Shown: positions 19,401-27,215 of the stretch, one piece after another | How positions within the stretch are numbered: position 1 is the first letter of the stretch | Layout: every line of letters begins with the position of its first letter | Assembly: GCA_009926295.1 (NCBI GenBank) | Contig: RFPF01000003.1 | Span: 1 to 37,078, forward strand | Source of the DNA: Planctomycetia bacterium | GTDB taxonomy: Bacteria; Planctomycetota; Planctomycetia; Pirellulales; UBA1268 | Length of the DNA: 37,078 nucleotides | Direction of reading: 5' to 3' | Notes under the pieces: model-generated | The model's database searches: none | What the model saw: the letters and a program-made list of their open reading frames with translations, nothing else | What the model was told of the DNA's origin: nothing | Program-made: the position numbers and the translations under genes

Positions 19401-20616
19401 GGCGATCTACAACGACGCCAACGGCATGGTTGCCGGCAACAACCCGTTCCAGGTGGTGTTTCTCAACGACGAGCGCCGCGAGCGCTACCTCGGGGCCCTT
19501 CGGGCCATGGCCGATCGCCGCACCGACATCCCCGCCGTGCCCCGGATGGTGTTCGACGGCAACGAGGCGGCCGATCCCGCGGGCAACCCGCTGCTGCGCG
19601 AACTCCTCGCCACGAATACCGTCCACGGACGCGAGTTGACGGCGCCCCTGGCGTGGCTCGGTGACGCGATCGCGATCAAGGATCCCACCGCGGCCATCTT
19701 CCGCCGCCAGGGAGGCGCCAACATGCTCGTGGTCGGTCAGCGCGAGGATCTCGGCACCGCTCTGCTGGCGATGTCGATCGTGAGCCTCGCCGCCGGGCAC
19801 GACCCGCACCCGGGCGGGGGCACCGGACGCCCGGCGCGGTTCGTGCTCTTCGAGCCGGCGATCGCCGAGGAGAAGCCGGAGATCATGCTCGCGTCGCTCG
19901 CCGGGAACCTGCCGCACGACGTCGAGGTGGTGGGGCGGCTCGGCGTCCCCGACGCCATGGAGCGGGTCGCGGCCGAGGTGCGACGGCGCGTCGATGGCCA
20001 GGTGCTCGACGGCGAGGCGGTGTTCGTGGTGATCCGCGACCTGGCCCGCTTTCGCGAGCTCCGCAAGGCCGACGACGGCTTCGGCTTCTCTTTCGGATCG
20101 GAGAAGAAGGTTGGGCCGGCACAGCACTTCCTCGACATCCTCAAGGACGGCCCCACCGTCGGCATCCACGTGCTCCTGTGGTGCGATTCGCTCACGAACC
20201 TGATGCGCACCTTCGAGCGGGGCGCCCTCAAGGAGTTCGAACTCCGCGTGCTCTTCCAGATGAGCGGCTCCGACTCCAGCCAGCTCATCGACAATCCGCT
20301 CGCGAGCAAGCTGGGGCCGCAGCGGGCCCTGTTCATCCACGAGGAGACGGGCACCTTCGAGAAGTTCCGCCCCTACGCCTTCCCGAGCCCCGCGTGGCTC
20401 GCCGGCCTGTCGGCCCGGCTCCGCGAGCGGCCGCAGGGCACGCCGGGAGAGCGACCGGCCGCGGCCGCATCCCCGCAGCCGCCGCCATCGGCTGCTGCGG
20501 AGCAGGGCGAGACGTTCGACTTCGGCTTCGGCGGCGCGGAGGGCGAGTTCAACTTCACGAAGTTCCTCGACGATCCGCCGAATCCCGGTGCCGACCCGAT
20601 CCCGCCTGCGCCTTAG
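16444..20616 (+). CDS. FtsK/SpoIIIE-EccC-like membrane ATPase, three tandem P-loop-like domains
   Basis: 1390 aa; N-terminal coiled coil; two TM helices (about 17140-17310); second coiled coil; central domain with AGKTGSGKST (18811-18840) and ILLIIDEFQE (about 19123-19152); flanking domains without canonical P-loops. Confidence 0.92.
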   Translation: MAEAPAEPAPDTPYDRDVLRAQMATLRSEAAARAKLENEIAAEHEAERTAAQADSDQKLAATREKYAREIDATRREYETVLQKVAAQAAAEQKKLDEQRKGFAATILRTCAAQEKQLKDDDQFEDSTFRDTWKDKRKEPNQRHARAEKELTRTLAQLDEADHKSLQALAGWRITPPPEPGDQASLDSSAPLESSPPAGDVLAQLERLRAEIVEAAAALCGLATARTAFSGGTLGAAIVLPIVAALAAAAATFFLVPGDMQLRSIVAGTVALLVAGLGAGLSVVLVGRLRKRARAEAVDLRARLGGEITRARRLHAAGLQFIKARRDDQARELEERFNREVAERAAVLQAKLAEAVARKDKQSAELEAKYHAKVAEIARKRDSSKQAAEAKYPPRLAALETGCREDLARLESAKVERLAAADARRDQRWREMTDRWREARTSTAAVYEEVSRIDAEAFRGWEALADEATPLPVACPQGLRFGTQSLTLEKVPGGVSPHAELNAFGPVSWTQPALVPFPRHASLLIKTTADQKETASAMMQALMLRIASGIPAGQSRFTIIDPLGLGKQFAGFMHLADHDELLVTSRIWTEPQQIEQRLADITEQMEVVIQKYLRNEYESIGDYNADAEVPEPYRFVAVANFPANFTETSARRLASIAASGARCGVYLVLSVDTKAALPSDFSLADVEKHSTTLVLKDGTFTWTDPEFSRWPLTVEQAPSDEVFTQIIQRVGKAAKAAKRVEVPFDRVAPKEEDWWKGSTASEVLAPLGPAGAKKLQYLKLGKGTSQHVLIAGKTGSGKSTLMHAMITSLALQYSPNEIQFYLIDFKKGVEFKLYDHYKLPHARVIAIESEREFGLSVLEQLDRELKRRGDLFRDLAVQDVAGFRATGHADPMPRILLIIDEFQEIFVEDDKLAQEAALILDRLVRQGRAFGMHVLLGSQTLGGSYSLPRATMGQMAVRVALQCNEADSSLILSEDNTAARLLTRPGEAIYNDANGMVAGNNPFQVVFLNDERRERYLGALRAMADRRTDIPAVPRMVFDGNEAADPAGNPLLRELLATNTVHGRELTAPLAWLGDAIAIKDPTAAIFRRQGGANMLVVGQREDLGTALLAMSIVSLAAGHDPHPGGGTGRPARFVLFEPAIAEEKPEIMLASLAGNLPHDVEVVGRLGVPDAMERVAAEVRRRVDGQVLDGEAVFVVIRDLARFRELRKADDGFGFSFGSEKKVGPAQHFLDILKDGPTVGIHVLLWCDSLTNLMRTFERGALKEFELRVLFQMSGSDSSQLIDNPLASKLGPQRALFIHEETGTFEKFRPYAFPSPAWLAGLSARLRERPQGTPGERPAAAASPQPPPSAAAEQGETFDFGFGGAEGEFNFTKFLDDPPNPGADPIPPAP

Positions 20617-20658
20617 GCCGGGATCGAGCCCGCTGCATCGTGGCCCCGCGCGGCGGCA

Positions 20659-21975
20659 TCAGCGCCGCAGCGTGTCGCTCGTGAGATGCCCGAAGAGCGT
20701 TTCGCGACCCCGCAGCACGTAGAACTTGAGCGGACCGAGGTTGTCCTCGCGGGCCTTGTCGAGCACGTACACCACGTTGTCGCCGGTGATCGTCTCCCAC
20801 ACGTGCAGGCCCACGAGGATGTCCCCGGCCCGAATGCCCTGCTCCGTCGCCGGACCGTCGTCCCGAACCTCGCGAACGAGCAGCCCGCCGCGGTATCGCG
20901 ACTGCAGCTTCTGCACCCTGGCAAGTGGCACAGCCTCCACCCGCAGGCCGAGCTCGAGCCAGCACCGCTCCTCGACGGTGAGCGACAGGTCGCGGGCGGC
21001 CGCCAGCGGCAGGTCGAGTCGCTCCTCGGCGCCGGCCCGCAGGACCGTCACCGGCACGCTGTCGCCCGCCTTACGGCCGAGTAACGCCCGCTCGAGGTCG
21101 AGCTGGCTCGCGACGGGCAGGTCGCACACCCGTGTGATCACGTCGCCGGCCTTCACGCCGATCGTCTCCGCGGGACTCTCCCCGTGGACGGCCTCGACGA
21201 CGACACCTCGTTGGCCGTCTCCCCTGCCGACGATGCCATGCCACGTACGGTCGACCCGCTCCACCGAGAGCAGTTCCGTCACCACGGCGAGCGCCTTGTC
21301 GATCGGGATCGCGAATCCGATACCCTGAGCCCCGGCACGAACCGCCACGTTGATCCCGATCATCTCCCCGTTGATGTTGAGGAGCGGCCCGCCGGAATTG
21401 CCGGGATTGATGCTGGCATCGGTCTGGATGAGGTCGTCGTAGCGTTGCGTCCGGCTCACCTCGACGTCGCGGTGGAGAGCCGAGATGATGCCGCGCGTCA
21501 CCGTGTGCTCGTAGCCGAACGCGTTGCCCAGGGCGAGCACCGTCTCGCCGATCATGAGGTCGCTCGACGTCCCGATCGTGATCACCGGGAGCGGGGCGTC
21601 GGCCGCGACTTTGATCACCGCGAGGTCGGTTCGCGGATCGTGCGAGACGAGCGTCGCCGACACCGTCCTGCCGGATGCGAGCGTGACCTCGATCCGCCGC
21701 ACCCCCTCGACAACGTGGTAGTTTGTCACCACGTACCCGCGGGGGTCGATCACGACCCCCGTGCCCATGCCGTTGACCTTCCGCTGCTCGGCGCCGGGGT
21801 CATCCTCACCGGCCGGGACGAACTTCTGGCCGTGGATGTTCACGACCGAGTCCCGCGTCGACTCGATGGCCCGGACGATGGCGGTGCGCCGCGACTCGAC
21901 CGCGGCCGCCGGGCGGATGAGCGCGGCGCCGCACGCGATGGCCGCGACCACGGCGAAGAACCGCGTACACCGCAT
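20659..21975 (-). CDS. DegP/HtrA-like trypsin-fold serine protease with PDZ domains
   Basis: Signal peptide; NYHVVEG (His), DPRTDLAVIK (Asp), INPGNSGGPLLN (Ser); C-terminal PDZ-like repeats. Confidence 0.93.
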   Translation of the reverse strand: MRCTRFFAVVAAIACGAALIRPAAAVESRRTAIVRAIESTRDSVVNIHGQKFVPAGEDDPGAEQRKVNGMGTGVVIDPRGYVVTNYHVVEGVRRIEVTLASGRTVSATLVSHDPRTDLAVIKVAADAPLPVITIGTSSDLMIGETVLALGNAFGYEHTVTRGIISALHRDVEVSRTQRYDDLIQTDASINPGNSGGPLLNINGEMIGINVAVRAGAQGIGFAIPIDKALAVVTELLSVERVDRTWHGIVGRGDGQRGVVVEAVHGESPAETIGVKAGDVITRVCDLPVASQLDLERALLGRKAGDSVPVTVLRAGAEERLDLPLAAARDLSLTVEERCWLELGLRVEAVPLARVQKLQSRYRGGLLVREVRDDGPATEQGIRAGDILVGLHVWETITGDNVVYVLDKAREDNLGPLKFYVLRGRETLFGHLTSDTLRR

Positions 21976-22182
21976 GTGGCTGTTGTCCCGTGACGATCCC
22001 GGCCCCGACCGCGCTCCCGGGGCGGCCCCGACCGGCCGCTCGCACCGCCGCGCAGCGTCCTGCCGTGGAGGTTGGATCGGACGACGGCGTCCGCCTATTC
22101 ACCGCCGCCGCCGCGGCCCGATACAGTTTTCCAGCCGCGTTCGCGGCACCCTTTCCGGTGGGGGGTGCGGATCGAAACGCCG

Positions 22183-23394
22183 TCAATCCCTGCCGCCCGG
22201 GCCAGATTTCCTCACGCTCCCGCCCGGGGCGGGCGGTGCGATCAGGAGGGGCAGGAGCTGCAGCGCGAGAAACAGCCCCAGCACGGAGAGCACCAGCGTT
22301 GGCCAGGCGGCGGCGATCCGCTCCCCGAGGCCCCATCCCGCCTCCCGGGCGACTCCGCCGAGCAGCGTCGCGACGAGCAGCACGAACAACCCCGCGAGCA
22401 CGATCCCGCACCCCAGCGACGCCATCGTCCCCTTGAAGGTGCCGATCTCTGAGAATTCCTCCTGGTGGAGGTCGATGCTCCGGCCGCGGGCCACGCTGCG
22501 AGGAACGGTCTCGGCGATCTCGATCGCCCGCGCGGCGTCATCCCAGCCCGCGGGGGCCACCGCCCCGCCGGACCGGCCGTCGTCCGCGACGACGGCGAGG
22601 ATCGCGGCGCCGCGATCGAATGCGACCCGTTCGGCCGGGCCCGGCCCCGACCAGGTCCACTCGGCGGCAGGTCCGCCGGGAATCTCGACGGTCCGGCTCG
22701 CCCTCGAGCCCACGAGCGTGATCGTGAGATCGTCGGCATCCCCCCGAACCACCCGCCATGTGACGGGCAGTGCGGCGCCGCCGGTGAATCCCACGGCCAG
22801 CGTCGCCCACGCGCTGGCTGGATCGGCGCCACCGAGCGTCGAGAGCCTCCGCGGATCGCCCGCGAGGGTGCGGACGAGGTCCGCGTCACGGGCCAGGTGC
22901 AGGAGAACGCTGTCCCGGCTGCGGTCGGCAAGCCGCCGCGTCATCTCCACCGTTTCCAGGACGCCGAGCGGGCCGCCCCCGGCGAGGGACGCCTCGATCT
23001 CGGCACGGAGCCGGCTCACGAAAGGATGCAATCGATCCGGCAGGAACGGCACGAGCCGGGCGCCGGAGTCCTTGCGGATCATGTCGAGTTCGTAGGCCCA
23101 GAGCATGGAGAGTTCGAGCGGCTGAGAGAGCACGAGCGTCCGCCCCGCCTGCACGAGCTTCCTGACGGCCTCCGACCGCGACTCCCCCCAGCCCTCCCCG
23201 CCGACCAACACCACGTCGCCGGCTGCCGCATCCATCAACGCCTCCCACGGCACCGTGCGGACCGTCGGCGGCACGACCCCTCCGGCCGCCCCCGCGGCCA
23301 CGTCGCAGGCAGCCGCGAGCTCGTCGCCCCGGGCGAGCGCAGCCCGCAGCACGGCCGCCACCTGCGCGTCGATCCCGAGCACCGCGATTTTCAT
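22183..23394 (-). CDS. Gfo/Idh/MocA-like protein with C-terminal transmembrane helices
   Basis: MKIAVLGIDAQVAAVLRAAL Rossmann-like start, VRKLVQAGRTLVLSQPLELS, C-terminal MASLGCGIVLAGLFVLLVATLLGGV and WPTLVLSVLGLFLALQLLPLLIAPP helices. Confidence 0.7.
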   Translation of the reverse strand: MKIAVLGIDAQVAAVLRAALARGDELAAACDVAAGAAGGVVPPTVRTVPWEALMDAAAGDVVLVGGEGWGESRSEAVRKLVQAGRTLVLSQPLELSMLWAYELDMIRKDSGARLVPFLPDRLHPFVSRLRAEIEASLAGGGPLGVLETVEMTRRLADRSRDSVLLHLARDADLVRTLAGDPRRLSTLGGADPASAWATLAVGFTGGAALPVTWRVVRGDADDLTITLVGSRASRTVEIPGGPAAEWTWSGPGPAERVAFDRGAAILAVVADDGRSGGAVAPAGWDDAARAIEIAETVPRSVARGRSIDLHQEEFSEIGTFKGTMASLGCGIVLAGLFVLLVATLLGGVAREAGWGLGERIAAAWPTLVLSVLGLFLALQLLPLLIAPPAPGGSVRKSGPGGRD

Positions 23395-23458
23395 CGCCCC
23401 ATTGTTGGCGGGGCGGCCCCACTTGACCAGCCGGCCGCGACGCGACGACGATCGGTGC

Positions 23459-24655
23459 ATGCATGCCGAAGTCATCGCCATCGGCGACGAACTGACGACG
23501 GGCCAGCGGCTCGACACGAACAGCCAGTGGATCTCGCGGGAACTGGCGGTGATCGGGATCCCGACGTCGTTCCACACCACCACGACCGATTCGCTCGACG
23601 ACGGGGTGGCTGTGTTCCGGGCCGCCATCGAGCGGGCCGACCTCGTGATTGCCACCGGCGGCCTCGGCCCGACGGCCGACGACCTCACCCGCGACGTGCT
23701 CGCGCTGGTCGCCCACGAGCCACTCGAACTCCGCACCGACGCGCTCGCCGCGGTGGAATCGCGGTTCTCGCGCCGCGCGGTGCCGATGCCGGAGAGCAAC
23801 CGTCGCCAGGCGCTCTTTCCGCGCACGAGCCGCGTGATCCCGAATCCAGACGGGACCGCCCCGGGGATCGACATCGAGATTCCCCGGCTGACGACCGGCA
23901 CGAGTCGCGTCTTCGCCCTCCCCGGCGTCCCGGCGGAAATGAAGGTGATGTGGTCCGGCACGGTCCTGCCCGCGCTCGCTTCCTGCCGCCCCGGCGGTGG
24001 CACGATCCTCTTCCGGCGAATCAAGTGCTTCGGCGCCGGCGAGAGCGCGATCGAGGCGCTCCTGCCCGACCTCATCCGCCGGGGCCGCGACCCGCTCGTG
24101 GGCATCACCGCACACGAGGCCACGATCACGCTGCGCATCGCGGCCCGGGGCCGCGACGAGGCCGCCTGCCGGGCCCGGATCGAGCCCACGGAGGACCTGA
24201 TCCGCGCGACGCTCGGCGGCCTCGTATTCGGCGTCGACGATGATGAACTCGAGGATGCGGCCCTCGCCGCGCTTACCCGCTCCGGCGGCTCGCTGGCCAC
24301 GGCAGAGATCGCCACCCGCGGGCGGGTGGCCACCCTCGCCTCGGAGGCCGCCGCCCGGTCCCCTTCGGCGTGCCTGCGCGGGAGCCTGGTTCTTCCCGAC
24401 CACGATGCGGCAACCGCGGTCGCCCTCGCCGAGCGAGCCCGGCGCGAGACGGGGGCGACCCACGGCCTCGGCATCGGTCAGGTGGGGGTGGTCGACGGCG
24501 TGGAGCAGGTGGGTATCGCGCTCGTCGGGCCGCACGGCACCCGCGTGGAGGAGCATCGGCTCGGCGGCGCCGGCACCGTGAGGCTCGCCCGTGCCGCGAA
24601 GACGGCGCTCGACCTCGTGCGCAAGAGCGTACAATCGGGCGGCCCCGCCTCATGA
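23459..24655 (+). CDS. cinA: CinA family protein (MoaB-like N-terminal plus deamidase-like C-terminal domain)
   Basis: MHAEVIAIGDELTTGQRLDTNSQWISRELAVIGI, ATGGLGPTADDLTRD, ALPGVPAEMKVMW; degenerate CinA C-terminal domain. Confidence 0.9.
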   Translation: MHAEVIAIGDELTTGQRLDTNSQWISRELAVIGIPTSFHTTTTDSLDDGVAVFRAAIERADLVIATGGLGPTADDLTRDVLALVAHEPLELRTDALAAVESRFSRRAVPMPESNRRQALFPRTSRVIPNPDGTAPGIDIEIPRLTTGTSRVFALPGVPAEMKVMWSGTVLPALASCRPGGGTILFRRIKCFGAGESAIEALLPDLIRRGRDPLVGITAHEATITLRIAARGRDEAACRARIEPTEDLIRATLGGLVFGVDDDELEDAALAALTRSGGSLATAEIATRGRVATLASEAAARSPSACLRGSLVLPDHDAATAVALAERARRETGATHGLGIGQVGVVDGVEQVGIALVGPHGTRVEEHRLGGAGTVRLARAAKTALDLVRKSVQSGGPAS

Positions 24656-25770
24656 ACACGCCCATCGCGACGTCCGCCGCCTCCCGACGCACCCTCGTTC
24701 TGGCGATCGGGCTGGCGGTCCTCGTCGGCATGATCGCCTGGCCCTCTTTCGTGGCCCGGATCCACTACGCCCGCACCCGCGCCGAACTGGCCGCCATCCG
24801 TGACGCCGCCATCGGCGCGGAACTCGCCCCCGTCGGCAAACTGTTCACGACGCTCGCCCGCGTGATCGGGCCAGCCGTCGTCAACGTGACGTCGAGACGT
24901 CGCGTGCTCACGCTGGCCGACGAGATCGCCGCCCTCGCCGGCGCGGTGCCCCAGGGCGTGAACGACGAGTCGGTGGGATCGGGCGTGATCATCGAGTCGG
25001 ACGGCACCATCATCACCAACTACCACGTCGTCGCCCGCAGCGACGAGATCGACGTCGCGTTGGCCGACGGCAGGCGGTTCCAGGCGCGGCTGGTCGGCGC
25101 CGACGCCGCGACCGATCTGGCAGTGCTCACGATAGACGCCGGTGGCCTGCCGAAGGCCGAGTGGGGAGACAGCGACTCGGTGCAGGTCGGCGAGATGGTC
25201 TGGGCGATCGGCAATCCTTTCGGCCTCGACCGCACGCTGACCTACGGAATCGTGAGCGCGGTCGGCCGTCGCGGGGTGATCGAGAATCCGCTCCAGGAAT
25301 TCCTTCAGACCGACGCCGCGATCAACCCGGGCAATTCCGGCGGGCCGCTCGTGGACGTGCATGGCCGCGTGATGGGAATCACCACGGCGATCGTGGGGAA
25401 GGACTACACGGGCATCGGCTTCGCCATCCCGAGCAACACCGCCCACCGCGTCGCCGACGAGATCCGCCGCACCGGGCACGTGGAGAGGGGATACCTCGGC
25501 ATGGCGCTGCAGGCGCGGGCTCCAACGCTGCCGGGCGGATCCAGCGCGATGGTGGCGGCGGTCGAGCCGCATTCGCCGGCGGCACTCGCGGGCATCGCCC
25601 CCGGCGACATCGTCACGGCGTTCGACGGCGAGGAGATCCGCGACCCCGCCGCCCTCGTGCTCCTGCTGACCCGCACCGAGGTGGGGAAGGAGGTGCCGAT
25701 CGACGTGCAGCGCGGCTCCGAATCGCTCTCGCTGTCGGTGCGAGTCGGTCGCCGGCCCCGTGAAGGATGA
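24652..25770 (+). CDS. S1C/HtrA-like serine protease, N-terminal TM anchor, one PDZ domain
   Basis: TLVLAIGLAVLVGMIAW anchor, TNYHVVARSDE, ATDLAVLTI, INPGNSGGPLVDVHG, PDZ region MVAAVEPHSPAALAGIAPGDIVTAFDG; ATGA overlap with cinA. Confidence 0.93.
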   Translation: MNTPIATSAASRRTLVLAIGLAVLVGMIAWPSFVARIHYARTRAELAAIRDAAIGAELAPVGKLFTTLARVIGPAVVNVTSRRRVLTLADEIAALAGAVPQGVNDESVGSGVIIESDGTIITNYHVVARSDEIDVALADGRRFQARLVGADAATDLAVLTIDAGGLPKAEWGDSDSVQVGEMVWAIGNPFGLDRTLTYGIVSAVGRRGVIENPLQEFLQTDAAINPGNSGGPLVDVHGRVMGITTAIVGKDYTGIGFAIPSNTAHRVADEIRRTGHVERGYLGMALQARAPTLPGGSSAMVAAVEPHSPAALAGIAPGDIVTAFDGEEIRDPAALVLLLTRTEVGKEVPIDVQRGSESLSLSVRVGRRPREG

Positions 25771-26719
25771 GGACCGGCCGCCCATGGAAAGAGAGTTCGT
25801 GGCCGACCTGCTCGCGAGGATCCCCGCGGACCCCCGGCTGGAGGTGCCGCCAGGCGACGACGCCGCCGTGCTCCGCCCTCCGGCCCGGGCCCGCACCGTC
25901 GTCACCGTCGACATGCTGATGGAGGGCACGGACTTCATCCTCGGGCCCGACTGCCAACCCGCCGCCGTCGGCCACAAGGCACTCGGCGTGAGCCTGAGCG
26001 ACCTCGCGGCGATGGGGGCCCGGCCCGAGGCGGCGTTCGTGGCGGTGGCGTTGCCCCGACGCGGGGGCAACGCGATCGGACGCGGCATCGCCGACGGCAT
26101 CGCCGCCCTCGCCTCGGTGCACGGCGTCGCACTCGCCGGCGGCGACACGAACGCGTGGGACGGCCCGCTCGTCGTCAGCACGACGCTCCTCGGAAGCGTC
26201 GCTCCGGGCCGGGCCTGGCGCCGCGACGGTGCCAGGCCCGGCGACCTGATCGTCGTCACCGGCGCCTTCGGCGGCAGCCTGCTCGGCCGCCACCTGCGGG
26301 TCGTGCCGCGGATCCGCGAAGCGCTCGCGATCGCGGCTCGCTACGAGGTGCACGCGGCCATCGACTGCAGCGACGGCCTTGCCCTCGATCTCGCCCGGAT
26401 GATGGCGGCCAGCGGCACGCGGGGAGTCGTCAGGACGGCCGCCGTTCCGATCCACGCCGACGCCCGTCGGCTCGCCGATCGCGACGGGCGCTCCCCGCTC
26501 GACCACGCCCTCGGCGACGGCGAGGATTTCGAACTCATCCTCGCCCTGCCCCCCGACGCCGCGGAGGCGCTCGCAGCCGCGGCGGGCCAGCCCCCGCTCG
26601 ACCTCGCGATCACGGCGATCGGCACGGTCGAGGAGGGCGCCGGACTCGTCGCGGAGGCTCCCGACGGCAGCCGCACGCCGCTCGAGCCACAGGGATACGT
26701 CCATGGCTTCGATTCCTGA
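25760..26719 (+). CDS. thiL: Thiamine-monophosphate kinase
   Basis: PPGDDAAVL, VDMLMEGTDFIL, VGHKALGVSLSDLAAMGARP, AGGDTNAWDGPLVVSTTLLG, AIDCSDGLALDL. Confidence 0.95.
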   Translation: MKDEDRPPMEREFVADLLARIPADPRLEVPPGDDAAVLRPPARARTVVTVDMLMEGTDFILGPDCQPAAVGHKALGVSLSDLAAMGARPEAAFVAVALPRRGGNAIGRGIADGIAALASVHGVALAGGDTNAWDGPLVVSTTLLGSVAPGRAWRRDGARPGDLIVVTGAFGGSLLGRHLRVVPRIREALAIAARYEVHAAIDCSDGLALDLARMMAASGTRGVVRTAAVPIHADARRLADRDGRSPLDHALGDGEDFELILALPPDAAEALAAAAGQPPLDLAITAIGTVEEGAGLVAEAPDGSRTPLEPQGYVHGFDS

Positions 26720-27215
26720 CGGCCCGCGCGCGGTGGCCGTCGCCGTCGACGACGAGGACGAACTCTCCCGCCTCGCGGGGCGGATGGCCGCCGCGCTGCC
26801 GGAGCGGGCATTCGTCACCCTCGAGGGCGACCTCGGCGCCGGCAAGACGACGCTCGTGAAGGCCATCGCTGCTGCGTCGGGAGGCGATCCGTGCGAGGTC
26901 GTCAGCCCCACGTTCGGGCTCATCCACGTGCACGAGTTCCCGCGCGGACGCATCGTACACGCCGACTTCCATCGCCTCGCGTCCGCCGCGGAGCTCCGTG
27001 AGACCGGCTGGGAGGACGCGGTCGCGACGCCGCCCGGCTGCGGCTGCTGGGTGTTCGTCGAATGGCCCGGACGGATCGTGGAATCCCTTCCCGCCGCCCG
27101 GCTCGACGTCGCGATCGCGATCGATTCTGAGCGCGGCCGAACGCTCGCGTTCACGGCCCGGTCGCCGGCGTACGACTCACTGGTGGACTCGCTGCGGAAT
27201 TGGCCGCGAGCGTGA
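26703..27215 (+). CDS. tsaE: tRNA threonylcarbamoyladenosine biosynthesis protein TsaE
   Basis: TLEGDLGAGKTTLVKAIA Walker A, SPTFGLIHVHEFPRGRIVHADFHRL, FVEWPGRI. Confidence 0.93.
   Translation: MASIPDGPRAVAVAVDDEDELSRLAGRMAAALPERAFVTLEGDLGAGKTTLVKAIAAASGGDPCEVVSPTFGLIHVHEFPRGRIVHADFHRLASAAELRETGWEDAVATPPGCGCWVFVEWPGRIVESLPAARLDVAIAIDSERGRTLAFTARSPAYDSLVDSLRNWPRA

Noticed and set aside
17020-20340. 1106-aa antisense ORF opposite the FtsK/EccC-like gene
   Set aside because: High-GC shadow ORF; His/Arg/Glu-rich with no recognisable motif, while the plus frame has clear ATPase motifs.
15326-20616. Interpretation of the WXG/FtsK locus as an integrated conjugative or phage element
   Set aside because: No integrase, relaxase, att-like repeats or phage genes in the flanks; neighbours are housekeeping genes.
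20659-21975. DegP/HtrA as a mycosin substitute of the type VII-like locus
   Set aside because: It is convergent, not co-transcribed, and DegP-like proteins are common housekeeping proteases; adjacency alone is not enough.
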